Source of the DNA: Mucilaginibacter sp. PAMB04168
Lineage (GTDB): Bacteria > Bacteroidota > Bacteroidia > Sphingobacteriales > Sphingobacteriaceae
NCBI RefSeq assembly: GCF_039634365.2
Contig: NZ_CP155079.2
Span: forward strand, 2,294,001 to 2,358,000
Length of the DNA: 64,000 nucleotides
Reading direction: 5' to 3'
The position numbers and the translations under genes were made by a program. Positions 54,015-63,955 of this stretch are shown one piece after another (the stretch's first letter is position 1; every line of letters begins with the position of its first letter). Under the pieces are notes generated by a model. The model saw only the letters and a list, made by a program, of their open reading frames with translations, did not search any database and had not been told where the DNA came from.

Positions 54015-55541
54015 ATGCTCATGTTAAAGAAATTTACCTTAATTATCTCCGTTATGCTGGCGTGTGGATGGTCTGCTAATGCGCAAAGCTTTAATATTAC
54101 GGACTATGGTGCGGTAGCTGGCGGACAAACCCTTAACACCCAGTTTATTCAAAAAGCTGTGGACGCCGCCGCAGCCAAAGGCGGCGGTAAAGTTATTGTA
54201 CCACAAGGAATTTTTTTAACCGGCACTATTCATCTAAAGAGTAATGTTGAGTTTTTTTTAGATAAAGGTGCGATTTTAACAGGCAGCACCAACCTGTCTG
54301 ATTATGAACGGACCGACCGTTGGTATGCTATTTTAATAGCTGATAAGCAAAGCAATATCAAAATTACTGGTTACGGCACTATTGACGGACAAGGAAAAGC
54401 ACTTGCTAAAAATGTAATAAAACTGGTTAAAAACGGGGCTATTATAGATGAGTTTAAATTAAACAGGCCGGATGAGCATTTAAGGCCACAACTTATAGAG
54501 ATTCAAAACTCTGCACATGTTCAGATTAAGCATGTTACTTTAAAAGATGCCGCATGCTGGGTGCAAACTTACAACAAGTGCACAGACCTGCTGATAGACA
54601 GCATCAATGTGCAGAGCACCGCTTTTTGGAACAACGATGGTATTGATGTAGTTGATTGTAAAGATGTTAAGATTAAAAACTGCAACATTAACGCAGCCGA
54701 TGATGGTATCTGCCTAAAGTCGAGCGATCGGGCATCGGCTTGTCAAAATATTGAAATTTCCAATTGCAGGGTGCGTTCAAGCGCCAGCGCCATTAAATTC
54801 GGAACAGCTTCTCTTGGCGGTTTTAAGCAGATTAACGTTCATGATATAGAAATATATGACACGTACCGTGTTGCCATAGCGCTGGAGATTGTTGATGGCG
54901 GCACCATGGAAGACGTTATTGTTTCAAACATTAATGCACGCAATACCGGTGGTGCCATTTTTATCCGTTTAGGCCAACGTAAGGGAGACATACCCGGTAT
55001 TTTAAGACGTGTTAATATTAGCAACGTAACCGTAGATATACCCAAAGGTAAACCCGATGCAGGTTACGATATAGCCGGCCCGCCAGAAGAGGACATTTAT
55101 CCGCATAACCTTTTGCCTACAGAAATAGTTGGGCTTCCTGGCCATCCGGTACGAGACGTTAAATTAGAGAACATCAATATAACCTACGGTGGCGGTGCTG
55201 ATAAAAAACATGCCTTCGTATCGCTCGACTCGTTGGCATCTATTCCTGAGAGAGCATCAGAATATCCCGAGTTCAGTATGTTTGGCGAGTTGCCGGCATG
55301 GGGAATATATGCTCGCCATGCCGAAAATATACAGCTTAAAAATGTAACCATTAGGTATAAGGAAACCGATTTTAGAGCTGCCATAGTTATGGACGATGTA
55401 AAAAAGCTAATCGTCGATGGCCTTAACATACCAACTGCGAGTACAGATGCGGTAATAGTGTTAAGAAAAGTAAGCAACGAGGTGATAAAGAAATTAAAAA
55501 CACCTGTTGCGGCAAAAAAGGCAGTAGTGCGAAAGTTGTAA
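54015..55541 (+). CDS. Glycoside hydrolase family 28-like pectinase (beta-helix)
   Basis: A 508-residue exported protein (signal peptide to about residue 24). The fold starts with the pectate-lyase/polygalacturonase-like FNITDYGAVAGG. Catalytic elements of GH28 are WNNDGID (206-211, with the Asp) and NAADDGICLKS (227-236, the Asp pair). At the position of the canonical GHG motif this protein has FGTASLGG. So the family is clear but the exact activity (galacturonase, rhamnogalacturonanase or xylogalacturonase-like) is not. Neighbours GH78 and DUF2264 fit a rhamnogalacturonan-type substrate. Confidence 0.8.
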   Translation: MLMLKKFTLIISVMLACGWSANAQSFNITDYGAVAGGQTLNTQFIQKAVDAAAAKGGGKVIVPQGIFLTGTIHLKSNVEFFLDKGAILTGSTNLSDYERTDRWYAILIADKQSNIKITGYGTIDGQGKALAKNVIKLVKNGAIIDEFKLNRPDEHLRPQLIEIQNSAHVQIKHVTLKDAACWVQTYNKCTDLLIDSINVQSTAFWNNDGIDVVDCKDVKIKNCNINAADDGICLKSSDRASACQNIEISNCRVRSSASAIKFGTASLGGFKQINVHDIEIYDTYRVAIALEIVDGGTMEDVIVSNINARNTGGAIFIRLGQRKGDIPGILRRVNISNVTVDIPKGKPDAGYDIAGPPEEDIYPHNLLPTEIVGLPGHPVRDVKLENINITYGGGADKKHAFVSLDSLASIPERASEYPEFSMFGELPAWGIYARHAENIQLKNVTIRYKETDFRAAIVMDDVKKLIVDGLNIPTASTDAVIVLRKVSNEVIKKLKTPVAAKKAVVRKL

Positions 55542-55550
55542 ATTGTTACT

Positions 55551-56771
55551 ATGAAAAAGCTATGTTTTCTGTTCTTAACGTTGTTTCAATTTTCTCAGCT
55601 CAATGCGCATGATACACCTCCAAATGACAGAGCATATTGGCTAAGCCAGCTGGATAAAGTGGCGCGGCCGGTATTCTCAAATTTGGCCGACGATAAATTG
55701 AAGGCTAATATGCCGGTTTTAATGGCAGAGCATCCCGATGATAAGGATATTCGCTCAAAGGTTGCTTATTTGGAAGCATTTGGCCGTACGCTAAGTGGTA
55801 TTGCGCCCTGGCTTAACCTCGAAGGTGGTTCATCTGCAGAACAAAAGCTCAGAAACCAGTATCGCGAATGGGCAGTTAAGGCGGTTGGCAATGCTGTTAA
55901 CCCTAAGGCAAAAGATTATATGCAGTGGCAAGGTGCACAACCGCTGGTTGATGGCGCTTTCTTCGCTCTTGGACTTATAAGGTGTCCTTGGTTGTGGCAA
56001 CATCTATCTGCAGAGGTGCAGCAACAAACAATAACTGCCCTAAAAATTACTCGTACCTATACGCCCAATTATAACAACTGGCTACTTTTTTCGGGCGTAA
56101 TTGAGGCGTTCTTTTGTAAGTATGGCGTAGATTATGATGCAATGCGCATAGATTACGGGATACGGCAGTTTATGGGACAATGGTATGTTGGCGATGGTGT
56201 ATTTTCTGATGGAGATGATTTTCGTCTGGATTATTACAACAGCTATGTTATACAACCTTTCTTGACAGCAATGTTGGAGATCATTAATACAAAAACTCAA
56301 TTGTATGCCGACCATTCTGCACGGTTAAGTAAGATAACTAAGCGATACGCCGAAATACAAGAGGTAATGATAAATACCGACGGTTCATACCCAACTACCG
56401 GCCGGTCAATTGTATACCGTGGAGCAGCTTTTCAGCACCTAGCAAATATGGCTTTAAAAAAGCAGCTACCCGAAAAACTAGCTCCCTCACAAGTAAGGGC
56501 AGCACTTACCGCTGTTATAACTAAAACACTATCTGCACCCCAAACTTTTATGCCAACGGGTTGGCTAAATATGGGTGTATATGGAAAGCAGATAGGGTTG
56601 GCCGATTTTTATATCACAACGGGGAGCCTTTATTTATGTGCCAACATCTTTTTGCCTTTGGGGTTGCCGTCTACTGATGAGTTTTGGAGCGCTCCAGCAA
56701 GACCTTGGTCGGCCGTTAAAGTATGGACCGGACAAGAAGCCATAGTAGACCACGCCCTAGATATGAAATAG
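55551..56771 (+). CDS. DUF2264 domain-containing protein
   Basis: A 406-residue protein, with a signal-peptide-like N-terminus (FLFLTLFQFSQLNAH). The sequence from about residue 25 to 395 matches the DUF2264 fold: DRAYWLSQLDKVARPVFSNLAD, GRTLSGIAPWLNLEGG, WLLFSGVIEAFFCKYG and GDGVFSDGDDFRLDYYNSYVIQPFL, with an (alpha/alpha) barrel feel. The family is associated with polysaccharide-use loci but its activity is not established here. Last gene of the GH3-GH78-GH28 operon, 9 bases after the GH28-like stop. Confidence 0.8.
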   Translation: MKKLCFLFLTLFQFSQLNAHDTPPNDRAYWLSQLDKVARPVFSNLADDKLKANMPVLMAEHPDDKDIRSKVAYLEAFGRTLSGIAPWLNLEGGSSAEQKLRNQYREWAVKAVGNAVNPKAKDYMQWQGAQPLVDGAFFALGLIRCPWLWQHLSAEVQQQTITALKITRTYTPNYNNWLLFSGVIEAFFCKYGVDYDAMRIDYGIRQFMGQWYVGDGVFSDGDDFRLDYYNSYVIQPFLTAMLEIINTKTQLYADHSARLSKITKRYAEIQEVMINTDGSYPTTGRSIVYRGAAFQHLANMALKKQLPEKLAPSQVRAALTAVITKTLSAPQTFMPTGWLNMGVYGKQIGLADFYITTGSLYLCANIFLPLGLPSTDEFWSAPARPWSAVKVWTGQEAIVDHALDMK

Positions 56772-57054
56772 TGTTGAATTGGCTTGAGTGGTAGTTTTGA
56801 TTTAAAACCGTTTATTTCAGGCCTGCCAATTACCCCAGCGACATTCTTTGCAGTTAGGTTACTTAATTGGCGTCCAAAAGAAATGAGCCGTCAAGTGACG
56901 TGTATTTTTATCTTTTGTTATTCATTAGTCGTCCATAGAGCAATACGTGCCAGACTTAGCTCATCACTTTTATTATTAATTGTGAAAAATAGTTAAATTA
57001 CTTATAGGCACTTTTTTCAAAATTATTGTCTATGCCATTAAAGCCCCATCTTTA

Positions 57055-58110
57055 ATGGACGATAATCGATTTTCAGAACTAATACTTCATAAGCTCAATG
57101 CCAGTTTAACAGAAGCTGAGGAAAGCGAATTGCAGTCTTTACTTGCTTCAGATGAAAGCTATGCAAGCCGGTATCGTATGCTCATGGAGTATTGGGAAAC
57201 TAAAGAAACCGATAACTCCAACAGCCAGCGTCTATTCGAGCAGTTATCTGGCAAAATACGCCAGCAGGATGTTCAGGAGCAGGATGCAAAATCATCAATA
57301 TTTTCCAGGAACAGATGGCTTTTGGTTGCAGCAGCCTTGCTGGTCTTTTTTGTTTCAGTGATTGTTATCAGTAAGTCGGGTAGGGAAGCAACCGAATCTG
57401 AACTTACGGTTAATAACACAGCAATTAATGGCCAAATCTCTGCAGGAATAAAAAAAGTGACCCTGGCAGATGGCTCTGTTATCAAATTAAATAGAAATTC
57501 GAGTCTGGCGGCTATCCGTATGTCTGGTAATAGTCGTGAAGTCACCCTAAGTGGCGAAGGTTATTTTGATATTAAAAGAGATGCTAAGCGCCCTTTTACC
57601 ATACATACTTCTAAGATGGATATCCGGGTTTTGGGCACCTCGTTCAATGTTTGTGCTTATCCTAAAGAGAAACAGCAGCAGGCAGTTTTGATACATGGGT
57701 CAATCAAAGTTACGCTTCATAACAAAGCCCGGTCTGTTTATTACCTTAAGCCAAATGATAAGCTTACCATCAACACTAGCAAAAACTTTGAAAGCTCTTT
57801 AAGAGAGCCTAATGAAAAGGTAATCTTATCAAGACTGAAACATTATGAAGCCGACGAAGCCCCGGCGGTAGTTGAAACCGCCTGGATGAGCAATCACCTT
57901 GTTTTTAGAGACGAAACTTTTGAGGTTTTGGCAAACCGGCTGGAGATACGTTATGGAACACAAATAGTGTTCGAGTCTGAAAAAGCAAAAGCCCTGCGGT
58001 TTAATGGCACATTTAAAACTGAAAGCCTGCAGGATGTACTTTACGTTTTGAGCCGTACGGGTAGTCCGTTCACTTTTAAAATCAGGAACGGAAAAGTGTA
58101 TATCGATTAA
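57055..58110 (+). CDS. FecR-family anti-sigma factor
   Basis: A 351-residue inner-membrane protein. A cytoplasmic anti-sigma segment of about 85 residues is followed by one membrane helix (WLLVAAALLVFFVSVIVIS, about 88-106), the periplasmic FecR domain (TLADGSVIKLNRNSSL and FDIKRDAKRPFTIHTSKMDIRVLGTSFNV) and a C-terminal DUF4974-type domain (EVLANRLEIRYGTQIVF). It transmits a signal from the STN domain of the adjacent SusC to a sigma factor. Its likely partner sigma is not next door but at 63374-63955 on the other strand. Confidence 0.92.
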   Translation: MDDNRFSELILHKLNASLTEAEESELQSLLASDESYASRYRMLMEYWETKETDNSNSQRLFEQLSGKIRQQDVQEQDAKSSIFSRNRWLLVAAALLVFFVSVIVISKSGREATESELTVNNTAINGQISAGIKKVTLADGSVIKLNRNSSLAAIRMSGNSREVTLSGEGYFDIKRDAKRPFTIHTSKMDIRVLGTSFNVCAYPKEKQQQAVLIHGSIKVTLHNKARSVYYLKPNDKLTINTSKNFESSLREPNEKVILSRLKHYEADEAPAVVETAWMSNHLVFRDETFEVLANRLEIRYGTQIVFESEKAKALRFNGTFKTESLQDVLYVLSRTGSPFTFKIRNGKVYID

Positions 58111-58275
58111 GTAACCAAACCAAATATAAACTAAACCAAAAGCTATGCGAAAAAATTACGCTACAAGTTAAAAATGGCACTACCAGGAGGTAGTACCATC
58201 AGCTAAAATTAAGACTAACAACACACCGGCCTTTTCCCAGAAGGACGGTATTAATTAACCTTAAATCGTAAAAAT

Positions 58276-61200
58276 ATGATTTTTTTTAAACACCCCAAGG
58301 GTGTGAGTGAAAACTATTGGCTAATAAAATCGCTGATAACCATGAAATTAACTTTCGTTCTTGCCATTTGCCTAAGTTTTCAAGCTTTAGCTAATGTATA
58401 TTCTCAAACCAAAATTACTTTACAGCTCAATAATGTTAGTTTAACAAAAGCGCTTGAATTGATTGAAGCAAAAAGTGATTATTATTTTGTTTACAGCGAG
58501 CAGGCTAATCTGAACAAGCTAACGGTGAACATCAGTAGTGTAAATGAGCCAGTGCCCAGCGTGCTGAACAGAATGCTCTTAAACTCGGGTTTCACTTTCG
58601 AGCCAACAACTAATAATCTCATCATTATTAAACCATCAGGCAATCAACAGCAAGTATTAGGGGTAATATATGATGAAAATAAAGTTCCTATACCGGGCGT
58701 GAGCGTGAAGGTTAAAGGCGCGTCGAGAACTTCAATTACAAATGCACAGGGCGCGTTTACTATCGAAGCCAATACCGGCGATGTACTGGTTGTTAGCTAC
58801 ATTGGTTATAAAACTGTTGAGGTGCCGGTAACGGGAAACAATATAACTGTTAACCTGGAATTGGCAGACCAGAATTTGAACGAAGTGGTGGTTGTTGGTT
58901 ACGGCACTCAGTTAAAAAAAGAGGTAACTAACGCAGTATCACAGGTGAGGGGATCTGAGATTAGAAAGAGTTCTGCCCCGGCTATTTCAAATGCACTGGC
59001 TGGCCGTGTACCGGGTTTAATTGTAAACCAGCGTAACGGCGAGCCGGGCCGCGACGAAGCCACCTTGTTGGTTAGAGGTTTAGGAACTACCGGTAATAAT
59101 TCGCCGCTTATTGTGATAGATGGTGTAGCCAACCGCGACGGTATTTCACGTATTGACCCTAACGATGTAGAAACCATCAGTGTGTTAAAGGATGCTTCGG
59201 CAAGTATTTATGGAGCACAAGCCGCAAACGGCGTTATATTGGTAACCACCCGCAGAGGCAAAACTGGCAAGTCGCAGTTTAATTACAGCTTTAATCAAGG
59301 TTTTGTTAGCCCTACGCGCCTTGTTAAAATGGCTGATGCTTCATTATATGCACGTACCATCAATGATATAGACCTACAGGCCGGCAGGACGCCAACATTC
59401 AATGGTACGCAACTTTCAAATTTTGCAAACGGTACCTCACCAAGCACCGACTGGCAGGCCGAGGTTTTAAAGGACTATTCTGTTCAAAACAGGCATAGCC
59501 TTACCATGAGCGGCGGTAGCGAAAAGGTTAAATATTTCTTATCAGCCGGCACCTCGTATCAAAACGGTTTGCAGCAGCGCGATGAAACCACCAAGTTCAA
59601 GCAGTATAATTTCCGTACCAATATAGATGCTCAGGCGTCTAAACGTTTAACTATAGGCTTTGATGTCGCAGGCAGGCGCGAAAACCAAAACTTCTTACAA
59701 CAAGAACAGCAGGTTTTATATCAGAGCGCATTACTGGGCGACCCTACCACGCCTGCCACAATAAATGGTTTACCAACGGCAGGTCGGCAAAACAATAACC
59801 CTTTAGCTATTGCAGAAGGTCCGGGTTTTGACAAAACCGAGTTGAATTTAATTAACAGCACATTCCGTTTTAAATATGATGTACCCAAGTTAACCGGATT
59901 ATTTATAGACGGTTTCGCAGCTTACGATTTTACGCAAACCTTGCGTAAGGTGTGGGCACAGCCATGGACTTATTACAGCCAAAATAACACAGGTGCTGTA
60001 GCTCCAACAGTGTTTGGTCCTAATTCATTACAACAAACCTACAACCGCGTCCAATCGCTTACCCTCAATGCTAAAATTAACTATGCCAAAACCTTCGGCA
60101 AACATAATCTGTCGGCATTTTTAGCTTACGAGCAAAATGAAATACGCACAGACAATTTTGCAGCTTCAAGGGCAAATTTCGCTTCTCCGTTAATTGATCA
60201 GCTTTTTGCGGGTAACGCAGGTACGCAGCAAAATACTGGTTCAGCTATCGAAAGTGCAAGGCAGAACTATTTTGGCCGGGTAAGTTACGACTATGAGAAA
60301 AAATACCTGTTTCAAGCCATATTAAGATACGATGGTTCACAAATATTTCCTGAAGGCAACAGATTTGGCTTGTTTCCGGGTTTATCAGCCGGTTGGGTAA
60401 TTTCCGAAGAAGCTTTCATGAAAGATATTTCATGGCTGTCTAACTTAAAACTGCGTGCGTCGTGGAGCAAATTAGGTAATGACAGGGTTGACCCTTTCCA
60501 ATTTCTTAACCAGTTCACCTATGGCAGCGGTTACGTATTTGGCGGTAATACCGATGTTCTAGTATTAAATCCGGGCGTTGCAGCTAATCCGTTCATCACT
60601 TGGGAAAAGCAAATTACACAGGACATTGGTTTAGAGGCCGGATTTTTCCGTAACAAATTAACGTTTGAGTTTGATGCGTTTTTTAACAAACGTGACGATA
60701 TTTTAGGTCCACGCAACATTACAGTTCCTCAATACACTGGTCTTTTACTGCCAAGTGAAAACATACAGCGTGTAAGCAACAAAGGGTTTGACGGAACGAT
60801 TAATTATAATGGCCAAATAGGTAAGGCAAGATACACCGTAGGTGGAAACTTTACTTACAATAAAAGCAACCTCAAATTTGCTGATGAGGGAAATATATAC
60901 CAGTATGATTATCAAAAGGCAGAGGGTAACCCTTTGGGATCGCCGCTTATTTACAACGTTATAGGTATATATCAAACCGCTGCCGACATAGCCGCCCATC
61001 CCGCACAAAATACGCCGCGATTGGGTGATTACATTTACGAGGATGTGAATAAAGATGGGATAGTAACACCCGATGATCGTGTGCGTTTGCCCTATTCAAA
61101 CATTCCGCAAATACAATTCGGCCTGAATTTAAGCGTAAGCTACCAGGGATTTGACCTTTCGGCCTTAATTCAGGGACAAGCAAAAGCTAGGCAGTATATG

Positions 61201-61560
61201 GACTATACCGTTAACCTTGGTACCAACGGCCCTGATTACTTCCTGGCCAACGCCTGGAGGCCTGACGCAACTGCAAATCCGCTAGCGCGGGTGGGCCGTA
61301 GCATCGCCCTTAACAGTAGTTTTTATCAGGACGTAGCCTTTGCTCGTCTAAAAAATATTGAGTTGGGTTATACTATTCCTCAAGCCGTATTAAACAAGGT
61401 AGGTGTGCAAGCTTTACGTGTTTATGTTAACGGGTACAATTTGTTTACTGTTGACGGTTTGAAGAGCAAGGGATTAACAGATCCGGAAAACGTAAACGAA
61501 AAAGGATGGAGATACCCGCTTACCAAGAGTATCAATTTTGGCGTTAACTTAACATTCTAA
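58276..61560 (+). CDS. SusC/RagA-family TonB-linked transporter with STN domain
   Basis: A 1094-residue outer membrane transporter. N-terminal leader and signal peptide (about 1-43), STN signalling domain (about 46-120, ITLQLNNVSLTKALELIEAKSDYYFVY), carboxypeptidase-regulatory-like domain (127-200), the SusC signature NEVVVVGYGTQLKKEVTNAV near 200, plug, and a long barrel. The STN domain contacts FecR, so glycan sensing can be passed to an ECF sigma factor. An internal ATG at 58342 (MKLTFVLAICLSF) is an alternative start, but the longer form is common in this family. Confidence 0.93.
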   Translation: MIFFKHPKGVSENYWLIKSLITMKLTFVLAICLSFQALANVYSQTKITLQLNNVSLTKALELIEAKSDYYFVYSEQANLNKLTVNISSVNEPVPSVLNRMLLNSGFTFEPTTNNLIIIKPSGNQQQVLGVIYDENKVPIPGVSVKVKGASRTSITNAQGAFTIEANTGDVLVVSYIGYKTVEVPVTGNNITVNLELADQNLNEVVVVGYGTQLKKEVTNAVSQVRGSEIRKSSAPAISNALAGRVPGLIVNQRNGEPGRDEATLLVRGLGTTGNNSPLIVIDGVANRDGISRIDPNDVETISVLKDASASIYGAQAANGVILVTTRRGKTGKSQFNYSFNQGFVSPTRLVKMADASLYARTINDIDLQAGRTPTFNGTQLSNFANGTSPSTDWQAEVLKDYSVQNRHSLTMSGGSEKVKYFLSAGTSYQNGLQQRDETTKFKQYNFRTNIDAQASKRLTIGFDVAGRRENQNFLQQEQQVLYQSALLGDPTTPATINGLPTAGRQNNNPLAIAEGPGFDKTELNLINSTFRFKYDVPKLTGLFIDGFAAYDFTQTLRKVWAQPWTYYSQNNTGAVAPTVFGPNSLQQTYNRVQSLTLNAKINYAKTFGKHNLSAFLAYEQNEIRTDNFAASRANFASPLIDQLFAGNAGTQQNTGSAIESARQNYFGRVSYDYEKKYLFQAILRYDGSQIFPEGNRFGLFPGLSAGWVISEEAFMKDISWLSNLKLRASWSKLGNDRVDPFQFLNQFTYGSGYVFGGNTDVLVLNPGVAANPFITWEKQITQDIGLEAGFFRNKLTFEFDAFFNKRDDILGPRNITVPQYTGLLLPSENIQRVSNKGFDGTINYNGQIGKARYTVGGNFTYNKSNLKFADEGNIYQYDYQKAEGNPLGSPLIYNVIGIYQTAADIAAHPAQNTPRLGDYIYEDVNKDGIVTPDDRVRLPYSNIPQIQFGLNLSVSYQGFDLSALIQGQAKARQYMDYTVNLGTNGPDYFLANAWRPDATANPLARVGRSIALNSSFYQDVAFARLKNIELGYTIPQAVLNKVGVQALRVYVNGYNLFTVDGLKSKGLTDPENVNEKGWRYPLTKSINFGVNLTF

Positions 61561-61570
61561 TTGAAAGACC

Positions 61571-63268
61571 ATGAAAATTAAATATATACTTTGTGTTCTG
61601 TTTTTCAGTGCTTTAACAGCAGGCTCATGTAAACAGGATATCCTTGACTTAAAACCGCTTAACGGTTTCAGCGAAACCGACGTATTTGCAGATGCTGCAT
61701 TGCTCACACAATATGTTAACGGCGTTTACCGGGGTATGGGCCACCCGTTTGGAGGCGAGGGTGATAAATTTATAGAAGGTATGACCGACGATGGGTACAA
61801 CCAGCATGGCGGCACTACCAACCCATATCGCCTTTATACGGCAGGGGAGATAGGAAGCGACCAGGGGGAATCTTTAAACGATAATTTATGGTCAAACAGC
61901 TATAACCAGATCAGGAGAGTAAATTTGTTTTTTGAAAAAACTACAAATTCTACTATACCCGCCGCGCAGTTGCAGGCACTTGGTGGAGAGATGCGTTTCT
62001 TACGCGCATTTTTTTATGCCCGTTTAATGATCTGGTACGGCGGCGTACCTTTAATCACCGAAACTTACAACCTTGGGCAGGAAAGTTATGATGTGTCGCG
62101 TAACACACCTGATGAAATTGCTGCATTTGTAGTGCGCGAGTGCGATTTGGCTGCGGCAGTGTTGCCATCTTTTACTGCAACAGATTATGGCAAAGCGAGC
62201 CGTGAAGCTGCACTTGCGCTAAAAGCCCGCACATTGCTTTATGCTGCAAGCCCGTTGTTTAACCCTAATAACGAGCAGGCACGGTGGATAGCCGCCCGCG
62301 ATGCCAATAAAGTGGTTATGGATCTAACCTCCATAAATAATATAACTAATGCCGATGATTATGGTAACGTTTTTAACGGTAAAAGCCGTAACGACGTTAT
62401 CCTTTCGCGCAGCTTTACTCAAAATAATGCGCACGGCGGCGGCGAATGGGGGATAAACATGTGGTTTTACCCGGGATCGATGAACGGCTGGGGAACACTT
62501 GTGCCGACTCAGGATCTGGTAAACGCTTATGAAATGACCAACGGAAAATTGCCGTCTGATCCAACCTCAGGCTTCAACATCAGTAACCCGTATACTAACC
62601 GCGACCCACGGTTTGCTAAAACCATTTTATACCAGGGTGCCACTATTTTTGACCCTGAGCAAAAATTAAATCGCGAATTGCAGTATTTTTATGATAAAAA
62701 CGATCCTACTAATACTGCTAAAAACGGTATAGACGGAAAAGGCGGGCCAAACCAACCTTGGAATAATTCACCTACGGCTTACAACTTTCGTAAGTTTTTG
62801 GATGAGGGCAAAAGGGCTCAGCAAAAAGGCGCTGATGAAAACTTGAGTCCATGGATCTATTTCCGCAAGTCTGAGTTTTACCTTAACTATGCCGAAGCCC
62901 AGATTGCATTAAACAATGAAGGCGAGGCGCGTAGCGCACTAAATACGATAAGGAGCCGTTACGGAATGCCGGCTATTACCGAGGGCGGTGCAGCACTGGT
63001 GCAACGCTACCGCAATGAAAGACGTGTAGAATTGGTGATTGAACAACACCGCTTTCATGATATGCGCCGTTGGAAACTGGGTGCTGCAGTTTTTGCTAAG
63101 CCAGCGTTGGGTGCGCTTATTTTGAAAAATGGCAATACGTTTGAATACAATTTAACTAACGTGGTCGACAACACGCGTAAGTTTGTTGAAAAGATGAACC
63201 TGGTGCCAATCCCATTCTCTGAAATTCAACGCAGTCATGGTAAATTAGTTCAAAATCCTGGATATTAA
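61571..63268 (+). CDS. SusD/RagB-family surface glycan-binding lipoprotein
   Basis: A 565-residue lipoprotein (signal peptide ending at TAGSCKQ). The N-terminal SusD-like domain (LDLKPLNGFSETDVFADAALLTQYVNGVYRGM), the block MRFLRAFFYARLMIWYGGVPLITE, the TPR-like part (SREAALALKARTLLYAASPLFNP) and the C-terminal RNERRVELVIEQHRFHDMRRW are all present, ending NLVPIPFSEIQRSHGKLVQNPGY. It lies 10 bases after its SusC partner and the two form the surface complex. Confidence 0.93.
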   Translation: MKIKYILCVLFFSALTAGSCKQDILDLKPLNGFSETDVFADAALLTQYVNGVYRGMGHPFGGEGDKFIEGMTDDGYNQHGGTTNPYRLYTAGEIGSDQGESLNDNLWSNSYNQIRRVNLFFEKTTNSTIPAAQLQALGGEMRFLRAFFYARLMIWYGGVPLITETYNLGQESYDVSRNTPDEIAAFVVRECDLAAAVLPSFTATDYGKASREAALALKARTLLYAASPLFNPNNEQARWIAARDANKVVMDLTSINNITNADDYGNVFNGKSRNDVILSRSFTQNNAHGGGEWGINMWFYPGSMNGWGTLVPTQDLVNAYEMTNGKLPSDPTSGFNISNPYTNRDPRFAKTILYQGATIFDPEQKLNRELQYFYDKNDPTNTAKNGIDGKGGPNQPWNNSPTAYNFRKFLDEGKRAQQKGADENLSPWIYFRKSEFYLNYAEAQIALNNEGEARSALNTIRSRYGMPAITEGGAALVQRYRNERRVELVIEQHRFHDMRRWKLGAAVFAKPALGALILKNGNTFEYNLTNVVDNTRKFVEKMNLVPIPFSEIQRSHGKLVQNPGY

Positions 63269-63284
63269 AATATCCGGTGTAGCA

Positions 63285-63330
63285 ACCATTTTAAAAGTTG
63301 GGAGCTAAGTATCCCGACTTTTAAAATGGT
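63285..63330. terminator. Long bidirectional hairpin between SusD and the sigma-factor gene
   Basis: A 19-bp stem (left arm 63285-63303, right arm 63312-63330, one G-T pair) with an 8-base loop separates the two convergent genes. The stem starts ACCATTTTAAAAG and is closed by CTTTTAAAATGGT. There is no long T tract, but on both strands the stem ends in T- or A-rich sequence. Confidence 0.8.
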
Positions 63331-63373
63331 AAGTTAATTACTGAATGTGGTAAAGTTGCTAGCTGATGCCGCC

Positions 63374-63955
63374 TTATTTAGCCGCGGCCCTTTCCATATA
63401 AATTTTCAGTCGTTTGTTGAGTTTTGAAATTGCTGAGAATAAATGGTTTTGGACGGTTTTAGGGGAAATTTCTAACAGTTGAGCTACTTCTTTATATTTT
63501 AGGCCATCATCCTTTATTAACTTAAAAACCATGCGTGATTGTGGCGGTAAACTCTCTATTGTATCATCAAGCTTTTTAAAGAGTTCTTTTTTCTCCATGA
63601 TGAGCTGGGGGTCTGCAGTGTCAATCAGTTCATATTTGCCGGATTGATCGAGTTCTACATAGCGCACCAGCGAGAACTTTTTAAGATAGTTTAAAGATTG
63701 ATTTTTAACAGCCGTATATAAGTAAGTTTTTGGATTAATTACATGGGTAAGTTCAGTCCTTTTGTTCCAGTACTTGAGAAAAACATCGATTACGATTTCT
63801 TCAGCCACCTGACGGGTGTGTACATACTGGATACTGAATTTAATTAAAGGTGCATTTAGTAAGTGAAATATGATTTCGTATGACGCAGCATCACTATGAT
63901 GGCACACATTGAGCCAAAGCGTCTGTAGGCTATCATCGTTACTGGCCTTAGTCAT
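63374..63955 (-). CDS. ECF RNA polymerase sigma factor
   Basis: A 193-residue sigma-70-family protein with region 2 (VAEEIVIDVFLKYWNKRTELT, promoter melting and -10-like contacts) and region 4 (SLPPQSRMVFKLIKDDGLKYKEVAQLLEISPKTVQNHLFSAISKLNKRL). It belongs to the Bacteroidota expansion of ECF sigmas that pair with FecR anti-sigmas and SusC transporters. It is encoded convergently to the SusC/SusD operon it probably controls, rather than next to FecR. Start codon ATG 63955. Confidence 0.9.
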   Translation of the reverse strand: MTKASNDDSLQTLWLNVCHHSDAASYEIIFHLLNAPLIKFSIQYVHTRQVAEEIVIDVFLKYWNKRTELTHVINPKTYLYTAVKNQSLNYLKKFSLVRYVELDQSGKYELIDTADPQLIMEKKELFKKLDDTIESLPPQSRMVFKLIKDDGLKYKEVAQLLEISPKTVQNHLFSAISKLNKRLKIYMERAAAK

